Positions 35,122-42,215 of a stretch of DNA of 64,000 bases are shown here, in pieces. The notes beneath the pieces are model-generated. The model did not search any database. It had not been told where the DNA came from and worked only from the letters and a program-made list of their open reading frames with translations. Position 1 is the first letter of the stretch. Each line of letters opens with the position of its first letter. This stretch comes from Chelativorans sp. AA-79 (GTDB lineage Bacteria > Pseudomonadota > Alphaproteobacteria > Rhizobiales > Rhizobiaceae): positions 2,310,001 to 2,374,000 of the forward strand of contig NZ_CP120361.1 in the NCBI RefSeq assembly GCF_029457495.1. Direction: 5' to 3'. Position numbers and translations under genes: made by a program.

Positions 35122-35700
35122 ATGGTCTCGTCCCCACAGCTGAGAGACAGCGCCCCGAGGCATCCCGGCTCCGAGATCGTCGACCTTATTCCTGCGTTGC
35201 GCGCCTTTGCGAGAACCTTCTACCGCGACCCGAACGATGCCGATGATCTCGTACAGGAAACATTGACAAAAGGCCTTTCCCACCTGCACCAGTTCGAGGC
35301 CGGAACCAGTATGAAATCCTGGCTCTTCACCATCATGCGCAACACCTTCTACACCAAGATCAAGGTCGCCAAGCGGGAAGCGCCGGGTTCGGCCGACTGC
35401 GTCTCGGCGCGCCCGGTGGTGGGTGCCACCCAGGAATGGTCCGCGCGCGGCCTGGAGATCCACAACGCCATCCAGCGGCTGCCCGAGCAGCAGCGCGAGG
35501 TGATGATGCTGATCGGTGTGCTCGGCATGAGCTACGAGGAGGCGGCCACCATCTGCAACTGCGCCATCGGCACCATAAAGAGCCGTCTCAATCGCGCCCG
35601 CCTCAGGCTCCTGGCTGAACTCGGCGAGAAATCCGGCGTGTCGGCCGTCGAGCGTGAAGATGCCAGCCCGGGAAGCGACAGCGGCATCTTCTACGCATGA
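35122..35700 (+). CDS. ECF-type RNA polymerase sigma factor
   Basis: 192 residues with region 2 (LIPALRAFARTFYRDPNDADDLVQETLTKGLSHLHQFEAGTSMKSWLFTIMRNTFY) and region 4 (AIQRLPEQQREVMMLIGVLGMSYEEAATICNCAIGTIKSRLNRARLRLL). No anti-sigma gene of the NepR or ChrR type is visible next to it. A 42-residue acidic tail follows region 4, a possible regulatory extension. AGAAGGGATTTGG precedes the ATG. Downstream is nasT with a 63-base gap. Confidence 0.9.
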   Translation: MVSSPQLRDSAPRHPGSEIVDLIPALRAFARTFYRDPNDADDLVQETLTKGLSHLHQFEAGTSMKSWLFTIMRNTFYTKIKVAKREAPGSADCVSARPVVGATQEWSARGLEIHNAIQRLPEQQREVMMLIGVLGMSYEEAATICNCAIGTIKSRLNRARLRLLAELGEKSGVSAVEREDASPGSDSGIFYA

Positions 35701-35763
35701 GTTTCTTTCTGACGAAGAGATTTTTCGCATTGCACAATGATTGTGCATGCGCAAAATAGAGGC

Positions 35764-36354
35764 ATGCCGCCTCGATCGCTTTCTGTCCTGGTCATCGACG
35801 AAAACACCGTGCGCTCCGCCATCATCGAGGCGGGCTTGCGCGAGGCCGGCTATGGAAAGGTTCATGTGGTGCAGGACGTGAACGGCATCGCCCAGCGGAT
35901 CGCGGAAATCGAGCCGGACGTCATCGTCATCGATCTGGAGAACCCCAACCGCGACATGCTCGAAAGCATGTTCAACCTGTCGCGGGCGGTAAGGCGCCCC
36001 ATCGCCATGTTCGTCGACCAGTCGGATGCGGGTGCCATCGAGGCGGCGGTTGATGCCGGCGTCTCCGCCTATGTCGTGGACGGCCTCAGGCAGGAGCGGG
36101 TGAAACCGATCGTCGACATGGCCATCAGCCGCTTCAACGCCTATTCGCGCATGGCCCGCGAACTGGAGGAGGCGCGGAGCGAACTCGAAAACCGCAAGCT
36201 GATCGAGCGCGCCAAGGGCATCCTCATGCGCTCGCGCGGGGTCTCGGAGGAGGAAGCCTATGCCCTTCTGAGACGCGCGGCCATGAACCAGAACAGGAAG
36301 ATTTCGGAAATCGCCCAGAGCCTGATCCTGGCCTCCGGGCTTATCGAGGAATGA
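35764..36354 (+). CDS. nasT: ANTAR-domain antiterminator NasT
   Basis: 196 residues: an N-terminal receiver-like domain (SLSVLVIDENTVRSAIIEAGLREAGY...IVIDLENPNRDMLESM) and a C-terminal ANTAR RNA-binding domain (ARSELENRKLIERAKGILMRSRGVSEEEAYALLRRAAMNQNRKISEIAQSLI). NasT binds paired hairpins in the leader of nitrate-assimilation operons and prevents termination when released by NasS. The stop overlaps the nasS ATG, and a target-like leader lies about 1.5 kb downstream. Confidence 0.92.
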   Translation: MPPRSLSVLVIDENTVRSAIIEAGLREAGYGKVHVVQDVNGIAQRIAEIEPDVIVIDLENPNRDMLESMFNLSRAVRRPIAMFVDQSDAGAIEAAVDAGVSAYVVDGLRQERVKPIVDMAISRFNAYSRMARELEEARSELENRKLIERAKGILMRSRGVSEEEAYALLRRAAMNQNRKISEIAQSLILASGLIEE

Positions 36355-37580
36355 CGGCCATGGCCGACACGCACGCAATCGCCGCCGGGTTCCTGCCGCT
36401 CCTCGACAGTGCCGTGCTGGTCGCGGCGAAGGAGAAGGGATTTGCGGAAGACGAGGGCATCGACCTTGCCCTGGTGCGCGAAACCTCCTGGGCCAGCGTC
36501 CGCGACCGGATCGCAGTCGGCCATTTCGAGGTGGCGCACATGCTCGCTCCCATGCCCATCGCGGCAAATCTCGGTCTCACGCCCATCCGCCTCGATCTCG
36601 TGGCGCCGATGGTGCTGGGATTGGGCGGCAACGCCATCAGCGTGAGCAACGGTCTCTGGGCGGCCATGGCCGGAGAGGGGGCGGGGAGCGCCGGCGATCC
36701 CGCAGCGGCGGGACGGGCGTTGAGGATCGTTATTGAAACGCGGCGTAACGCCGGGCTCGGGCGGCTGCAATTCGCGGTGGTCCATCCGCATTCGGGGCAC
36801 AATTTCGAGCTGCGCTACTGGCTGGCGGCGAGCGGCATCGATGCGGAGGCGGATCTCGACATCGTCATCCTGTCGCCGCCTCTGATGCCGGATGCGATCG
36901 CCGCGGGCCGCATCGACGGATTCTGCGTCGGCGAGCCCTGGAGCAGCGTCGCCGTGGCGGAAGGCCACGCCCACATCGCCACCGTCAAGGCCGCCATCTG
37001 GAGGTCGAGCCCCGAGAAGGTGCTGGGCGTGCGCGCCGATTGGGCCGTGGCGCACCAGGATACACTTTTTCGCTTGATGCGCGCGCTCTACCAGGCGGCG
37101 GAATGGTGCGGAATGGCCGGCAACCGCGCGGAACTGGCCGAGATCCTTGCCGGGGAGCGCTATCTCGGCCGGCCCGCCGAACTCCTCCTCGGAGCGCTCG
37201 ACGGGCGGCTCGATACCGGCCACGGGCCGCAGGCCTTTCCTGACTTCTTCCTCCCGTTCGAACGGGCGGCCACATTCCCCTGGCGAAGCCACGCGCTCTG
37301 GTTTTACGCACAAATGGTGCGGTGGGGGCAGGTGGCCCACAGCGCGGCCAACGCAGAGACGGCGCAAACCTCTTTCCGGCCCGACCTCTATCGCACTGCG
37401 CTCCAGCCGCTCGGTGTTTCCGTGCCGGCGGTAGACATGAAAGTGGAGGGCGCGCTTTCAGGAGTTTTGCCGATGGCAGGCACAGGCGAACTTGCGCTCG
37501 GCCCGGATGGCTTCTTCGACGGCGCCACTTTCGACCCTGAAAGGCTCGGCGCCTATATTGCCGGCCAAAGACGACGGTAA
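36351..37580 (+). CDS. nasS: Nitrate/nitrite sensor NasS (NrtA-like)
   Basis: 409 residues of the CmpA/NrtA substrate-binding fold but without a signal peptide, so cytoplasmic. Recognisable blocks: IAAGFLPLLDSAVLVAAKEKGFAEDEGIDLALVRE, AHMLAPMPIAANLGL, FAVVHPHSGHNFELRYWLAASGI and IDGFCVGEPWSSVAV. NasS sequesters NasT until nitrate or nitrite binds. Four-base overlap with nasT ensures coupled synthesis. Confidence 0.92.
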   Translation: MTAMADTHAIAAGFLPLLDSAVLVAAKEKGFAEDEGIDLALVRETSWASVRDRIAVGHFEVAHMLAPMPIAANLGLTPIRLDLVAPMVLGLGGNAISVSNGLWAAMAGEGAGSAGDPAAAGRALRIVIETRRNAGLGRLQFAVVHPHSGHNFELRYWLAASGIDAEADLDIVILSPPLMPDAIAAGRIDGFCVGEPWSSVAVAEGHAHIATVKAAIWRSSPEKVLGVRADWAVAHQDTLFRLMRALYQAAEWCGMAGNRAELAEILAGERYLGRPAELLLGALDGRLDTGHGPQAFPDFFLPFERAATFPWRSHALWFYAQMVRWGQVAHSAANAETAQTSFRPDLYRTALQPLGVSVPAVDMKVEGALSGVLPMAGTGELALGPDGFFDGATFDPERLGAYIAGQRRR

Positions 37581-37706
37581 CAACGGCCTTTCATCGTCTT
37601 GCCGGTCGGGTCGTTCAGGCATGTCGCCAGCGGTCGAAACGGCCGGATTACAGAAAGACTGCCTTCAATTTAGGCATTCATGTTACTTGCCTATAAAACA
37701 ATCATC

Positions 37707-37732
37707 GCGCTGCAACATTCGGCAGCGCTTTT
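37707..37732 (+). terminator. Probable intrinsic terminator after nasTS
   Basis: Perfect 7-bp stem GCGCTGC (37707-37713) and GCAGCGC (37722-37728) with an 8-base loop, followed by TTTT. It lies 126 bases after the nasS stop and before the sigma-54 promoter, insulating the two units. Confidence 0.6.
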
Positions 37733-37811
37733 CGCTGCGTGAACGAAGCAGCCACGACATCATTTCATGGCAGTTTGTTGATTTCCCTGGATTTATCGCG
37801 ACGCAGGAAAA

Positions 37812-37828
37812 CTGGCACGCAACCTGCA
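37812..37828 (+). promoter_or_regulatory. Sigma-54 promoter of the nitrate-assimilation operon
   Basis: CTGGCACGCAACCTGCA matches the -24/-12 consensus (TGGCAC-N5-TTGCW) with GG and GC exactly 10 bases apart and one mismatch in the -12 box. Expected start near 37839, leaving a leader of about 175 bases before the transporter ATG. NtrC-dependent activation under nitrogen limitation would be expected; a clear NtrC site was not identified. Confidence 0.75.
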
Positions 37829-37864
37829 TAGCTAATAACGGAACCCAGAGGGGACACCAAAGAA

Positions 37865-37882
37865 GCGTCCAACGAAGGGCGC
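37865..37882 (+). promoter_or_regulatory. ANTAR (NasT) target hairpin in the nas leader
   Basis: Six-base-pair stem GCGTCC/GGGCGC (one G-U) closing the six-base loop AACGAA. ANTAR targets are hairpins with hexaloops having A at position 1 and G at position 4, which this loop satisfies. It lies about 27 bases into the predicted transcript and nine bases before the terminator stem. The partner hairpin expected upstream was not resolved with confidence. Confidence 0.6.
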
Positions 37883-37890
37883 TCGAGGCA

Positions 37891-37964
37891 AAGCTGCCGA
37901 TCAGGCTCGCATCCGCGCGATGAGCGCGGGCCACGCGAGGTCTGGCCGGCAGCTTTTCTGTTTT
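37891..37964 (+). terminator. Leader terminator controlled by NasT
   Basis: Outer stem AAGCTGCCG (37891-37899) pairs perfectly with CGGCAGCTT (37947-37955), followed by TTCTGTTTT. The 47-base interior folds further through CTCGC/GCGAG and GCGC/GCGC stems. It is the expected attenuator of nas operons: transcription stops here unless NasT holds the upstream hairpins. It ends about 50 bases before the transporter ATG. Confidence 0.7.
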
Positions 37965-38013
37965 GGAGCGCTCCTCGGCAATTCGGGCGAGAACAGTTGG
38001 ATTGGAACCGACA

Positions 38014-39294
38014 ATGATTGCACCTCAGCCAGCCGATATCGCGCCAGCCACGACGCCGGCCCGCGCGCTAACCATGTCCACCGTCGCCTTCACCGTCTGC
38101 TTCGCCGTCTGGACGATCTTCTCGATCATCGGCGTTCGCATAAAGCAGGAACTCGGCTTGAGCGACACGGCCTTCGGCCTTCTGGTCGGCACGCCGATCC
38201 TGACCGGCTCGCTCGTGCGGTTGGCGCTCGGCATCTGGACCGACCGCTACGGCGGCCGCATCGTCTATATGGCGACTATGCTGGCCTCGGCCGCCGCCAC
38301 CTTCCTGCTGTCCTTCGCCCACACCTATACGCACATGCTCCTCGCTGCCCTCGGCGTGGGCATTGCGGGCGGCTCCTTCGCCGTGGGCGTCGCCTATGTC
38401 TCCAGGTTCTATCCCCCCGAGAAGCAAGGCACCGCGCTCGGCATCTTCGGCGCGGGCAATGTGGGGGCCGCGGTGACGAAGTTCGTCGCCCCCTTCGTGC
38501 TTGTCGCCTGGGGCTGGGAAGCGGTGGCGCAGGTCTGGGCGGTGGCGCTCGTCATCACGGCCGTCGTTTTCTGGTTCACCACCGGCGACGATCCGGTGAT
38601 CCGCGCCCGGCAGACGGGCCAGGGCAAGCCGCATAGCTTCGCGTCAGATTTCGAGCCACTGAAGAATGTCCAGGTCTGGCGCTTCGCCCTCTACTATTTC
38701 TTCGTCTTCGGCGGTTTCGTGGCACTGGCGCTCTGGCTGCCGCGCTACCTGATTGGCGTCTACGGCTTCGACATCGAGACCGCCGGTATGGTCGGCGCTG
38801 CCTATTCCATCCCCGCATCCATCTTCCGCGCCTATGGCGGCGCCCTCTCGGACAAGGCGGGCGCACGCACCGTGATGTACTGGACATTCGCCGTCTCGGC
38901 GGTCTGCACGCTGATTTTGTCGGTGCCTGCGGCCGACTACGTGGTGCACGGGATCAACGGCGCCAAGACCTTTCATTTCGAGATCGGGCCGTGGGCCTTC
39001 GTCGCCGTCATCTTCGTGCTCGGCTTCTTCATGAGCCTCGGCAAGGCGGCGGTCTACAAGCACATCCCCGTCTACTACCCCGAGAACGTCGGTGCCGTCG
39101 GCGGCCTCGTCGGCATGATCGGCGGTCTTGGAGGCTTCGTCCTGCCGCTCCTCTTCGGCGTGCTCAACGATCTGACAGGCCTGTGGACGAGTTGCTTCAT
39201 GGCGCTTTTCGTCATCATCGCCGCCTCGCTCGCCTGGATGCATATGGCCATCCGCAAGATGGAGCGCCGCCAGGCGGATTTGCAGCCGGCCTGA
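38014..39294 (+). CDS. Nitrate/nitrite MFS transporter (NarK/NasA type)
   Basis: 426 residues with about twelve membrane spans. NarK-family blocks: GVRIKQELGLSDTAFGLLVGTPILTGSLVRLALGIWTDRYGGR (with the nitrate-binding Arg), GNVGAAVTKFVAPF and GKAAVYKHIPVYYPENVGAVGGLVGMIGGLGGF. Start MIAPQPADIAP is the first Met after the leader terminator. First gene of the assimilation operon; it brings in nitrate for NasA. Confidence 0.92.
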   Translation: MIAPQPADIAPATTPARALTMSTVAFTVCFAVWTIFSIIGVRIKQELGLSDTAFGLLVGTPILTGSLVRLALGIWTDRYGGRIVYMATMLASAAATFLLSFAHTYTHMLLAALGVGIAGGSFAVGVAYVSRFYPPEKQGTALGIFGAGNVGAAVTKFVAPFVLVAWGWEAVAQVWAVALVITAVVFWFTTGDDPVIRARQTGQGKPHSFASDFEPLKNVQVWRFALYYFFVFGGFVALALWLPRYLIGVYGFDIETAGMVGAAYSIPASIFRAYGGALSDKAGARTVMYWTFAVSAVCTLILSVPAADYVVHGINGAKTFHFEIGPWAFVAVIFVLGFFMSLGKAAVYKHIPVYYPENVGAVGGLVGMIGGLGGFVLPLLFGVLNDLTGLWTSCFMALFVIIAASLAWMHMAIRKMERRQADLQPA

Positions 39295-39329
39295 AAGAAG
39301 CCAGGGAAACGAGAAGGACTCTTGCGCAC

Positions 39330-41777
39330 ATGACCACTCAGAAACTCGTCGTCGTCGGCGCCGGCATGGCCTCGGGGCGCATGCTCGAGCATCTCTTCGA
39401 AGCCGCCCCGGACGCCTTCGACGTGACGCTCTTCGGCGCCGAGCCGCGCGGAAACTACAACCGCATCATGCTCTCGCCCGTCCTTGCCGGCGAGAAGACC
39501 TTCGATCAGATCGTCACCCATGACGCGGAATGGTATGCCGAAAACGGGGTCACCTGCCGCTTCGGCGAGACGGTGACGAAGATCGACCGTAAGGCGAAGG
39601 TCGTCTTTTCCAAGGGCGAGGAGATCCCCTACGACAAGCTCGTCGTCGCCACGGGTTCGGCACCCTTCATCATCCCCATCGCGGGCAAGGAACTGCCCGG
39701 CGTTCGCGCCTTCCGCGACCTCGACGACGTCGACGCCATGGTGGTGGCCGCCAACAGACCCGGCGCCAAGGCGGTGGTGATCGGCGGCGGCCTCCTGGGG
39801 CTTGAAGCGGCAGCGGCGCTGAGATCGCGCGGCATGGACGTCGTGGTGCTCCATCTCATGGGCCACCTCATGGAGCGCCAGCTCGACCCCGCTGCGGGCT
39901 ATCTCCTCCAGAAGGAACTCGAGGGCAGGGGCATCAAGATCCACTGCAAGGCACAGACTAAGGCGATCCTCGGCGAGGCGCGGGCGGAGGCGGTGTTGCT
40001 CGAGGACGGCACCATCTACCCCGCCGACCTCGTCGTCATGGCCGTTGGCATCCGGCCCGAGACCCGCATTGCCGTCGACGCAGGGCTCCATGTGGAGCGC
40101 GGCATCGTCGTCAACGACCAGATGGTCTCCTCGGACCCCGACATCCTGGCCGTCGGTGAATGCGTGGAGCACGAGAAGATCTGCTACGGTCTGGTCGCCC
40201 CCCTCTACGACATGGCGACGGTGGCTGCGAAGACGCTTCTCAAGCAGGACGCGGCATTCCGGCCGGTCGAGACTGCGACGCAGCTCAAGGTGACCGGCGT
40301 AACCCTTTATTCAGCCGGCGATTTCGCCGATGCGGAGGATCGCGAGGAGATCGTTCTGCGCGATGCGAGCGCCGGCGTCTACAAGCGCCTGGTGCTGAAG
40401 GAGAATCGCATTCTGGGCGCGGTGCTGTATGGCGAGACCTCCGACGGCGCCTGGTTCTTCGACATGCTGAGGAAGGGCACCGACGTCGCCGAGATGCGCG
40501 ACACGCTCATTTTCGGGCAGTCCTATCAGGGAGGAGGGCAACTGGACCCTATGGCGGCCGTTGCAGCCTTGCCGGATGATGCGGAAATCTGCGGCTGCAA
40601 CGGCGTGTGCAAGGGCAAGATCGTCGGCACGATCACCGAAAAGGGACTGACGACGCTCGACGCCGTGCGCGCCCACACCAAGGCCTCCAATTCCTGCGGC
40701 ACCTGCACCGGCCTCGTCGAACAGCTTATGAAGCTTGCGCTGGGCGACAGCTATAACCCGGCTGCCGTACAACCCATGTGCGGCTGCACCGATCTCGGCC
40801 ATGACGACGTGCGCCGGCTGATCAAGGCGTCGAGGCTCAAGACCATCCCCGCCGTCATGCAGGAGCTTGAATGGAAGACCTCCTGCGGCTGCGCGAAATG
40901 CCGGCCCGCGCTCAATTATTATCTCGTCGCCGACTGGCCGGACGAATACGCCGACGATTACCAGTCGCGCTTCATCAACGAGCGGGTGCACGCCAACATC
41001 CAGAAGGATGGCACGTATTCGGTCGTCCCGCGCATGTGGGGCGGCGTGACCAGTTCCAAGGAACTGCGCGCCATTGCCGACGTGGTGGACAAGTTCGATA
41101 TCCCTACGGTGAAGGTGACGGGCGGCCAGCGCATCGACATGCTGGGCATCAGGAAAGAGGACCTGCCGGCGGTCTGGGCCGATCTCGGCAAGGCCGGCTT
41201 CGTCTCCGGCCATGCCTATGCCAAGGGCTTGCGCACGGTGAAGACCTGCGTCGGGTCCGACTGGTGCCGCTTCGGCACGCAGGACTCGACGGGTCTCGGC
41301 ATCCGCATCGAGAAGTTCATGTGGGGCTCCTGGACGCCGGCCAAGGTGAAGATGGCCGTCTCCGGCTGCCCGCGGAACTGTGCGGAAGCCACTTGCAAGG
41401 ATGTCGGCGTCATCTGCGTGGATTCCGGCTTCGAGATCCATTTCGCCGGTGCCGCCGGCCTCGACATCAAGGGCACGGAGAAGCTCGGTCTCGTGAAGAC
41501 GGAGGACGAGGCGCTGGAGGTGATCGTCGCGCTCGTCCAGATGTACCGCGAGCAGGCCCGCTATCTGGAGCGGATCTACAAGTGGGCGAAGCGCATCGGC
41601 TATGACGAGATCCGCCGCCAAATCCTGGAGGACACCGGGAAGCGCAGGGCTTACTATGATCGCTTCGTCTTCAGCCAAAAATTCGCCCAGGTCGACCCCT
41701 GGTCCGAGCGGGTCTCGGGCAAGGACAAGCACGAGTTCAAGCCCATGGCCACGCTTTCCCTGGAGGCGGCCGAATGA
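39330..41777 (+). CDS. nirB: Nitrite reductase [NAD(P)H] large subunit NirB
   Basis: 815 residues reducing nitrite to ammonium. Order: FAD/NAD(P)H oxidoreductase domain (KLVVVGAGMASGRMLEHLF, VVIGGGLLGLEAAAALRSRG), BFD-like [2Fe-2S] domain (CGCNGVCKG, SCGTCTG), second cysteine set (CGCTDLG, SCGCAKCRP), then ferredoxin-like and sirohaem/[4Fe-4S] domain (CVGSDWCRFGTQDS, SGCPRNCAEATC). Typical full length. The start follows AGAAGGA; the longer upstream frame is a shadow of the transporter gene. Stop overlaps nirD by four bases. Confidence 0.95.
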   Translation: MTTQKLVVVGAGMASGRMLEHLFEAAPDAFDVTLFGAEPRGNYNRIMLSPVLAGEKTFDQIVTHDAEWYAENGVTCRFGETVTKIDRKAKVVFSKGEEIPYDKLVVATGSAPFIIPIAGKELPGVRAFRDLDDVDAMVVAANRPGAKAVVIGGGLLGLEAAAALRSRGMDVVVLHLMGHLMERQLDPAAGYLLQKELEGRGIKIHCKAQTKAILGEARAEAVLLEDGTIYPADLVVMAVGIRPETRIAVDAGLHVERGIVVNDQMVSSDPDILAVGECVEHEKICYGLVAPLYDMATVAAKTLLKQDAAFRPVETATQLKVTGVTLYSAGDFADAEDREEIVLRDASAGVYKRLVLKENRILGAVLYGETSDGAWFFDMLRKGTDVAEMRDTLIFGQSYQGGGQLDPMAAVAALPDDAEICGCNGVCKGKIVGTITEKGLTTLDAVRAHTKASNSCGTCTGLVEQLMKLALGDSYNPAAVQPMCGCTDLGHDDVRRLIKASRLKTIPAVMQELEWKTSCGCAKCRPALNYYLVADWPDEYADDYQSRFINERVHANIQKDGTYSVVPRMWGGVTSSKELRAIADVVDKFDIPTVKVTGGQRIDMLGIRKEDLPAVWADLGKAGFVSGHAYAKGLRTVKTCVGSDWCRFGTQDSTGLGIRIEKFMWGSWTPAKVKMAVSGCPRNCAEATCKDVGVICVDSGFEIHFAGAAGLDIKGTEKLGLVKTEDEALEVIVALVQMYREQARYLERIYKWAKRIGYDEIRRQILEDTGKRRAYYDRFVFSQKFAQVDPWSERVSGKDKHEFKPMATLSLEAAE

Positions 41778-42112
41778 GCATCATCAACTGGTTTGCGATC
41801 GGCAAACTCGAAGACATCCCCGCCCGCGGCGCGCGCTGCGTGCATGTCGGCGATGCCACCATCGCCGTCTTCCGCACGGCGGATGACCGCGTCTTCGCTC
41901 TGGAAGACAAATGCCCGCATCGCGGCGGCCCGCTGAGCCAGGGCATCGTGCACGATGGCTGCGTCACCTGCCCATTGCACAATTGGGTGATTTCATTGGA
42001 AACCGGCCTTGCACAAGGAGCGGACGAAGGGAGGACGGCAGCCTATCCCGTGCGGATCGAGGGGGATCGGGTGCTGCTTGGGCTCGACGCGGTGGCGGAG
42101 AAGGCGGCGTGA
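41774..42112 (+). CDS. nirD: Nitrite reductase small subunit NirD
   Basis: 112-residue Rieske-fold protein. It retains both cluster motifs, CPHRGGPLS and CPLHNW, so it probably binds a [2Fe-2S] centre, unlike enterobacterial NirD, which lacks the ligands. Supports electron flow in NirB. ATGA overlap with nirB. Confidence 0.93.
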   Translation: MSIINWFAIGKLEDIPARGARCVHVGDATIAVFRTADDRVFALEDKCPHRGGPLSQGIVHDGCVTCPLHNWVISLETGLAQGADEGRTAAYPVRIEGDRVLLGLDAVAEKAA

Positions 42113-42215
42113 GACAAGTGCATTCGATCTCGATGGACCTCGGCGGTGCCCGGCAGGGCAGAGCGGGGCGTGAAGGGGCGCCTTCCCTCGGTCATTGGCC
42201 CGCAGGAGGCGGACG

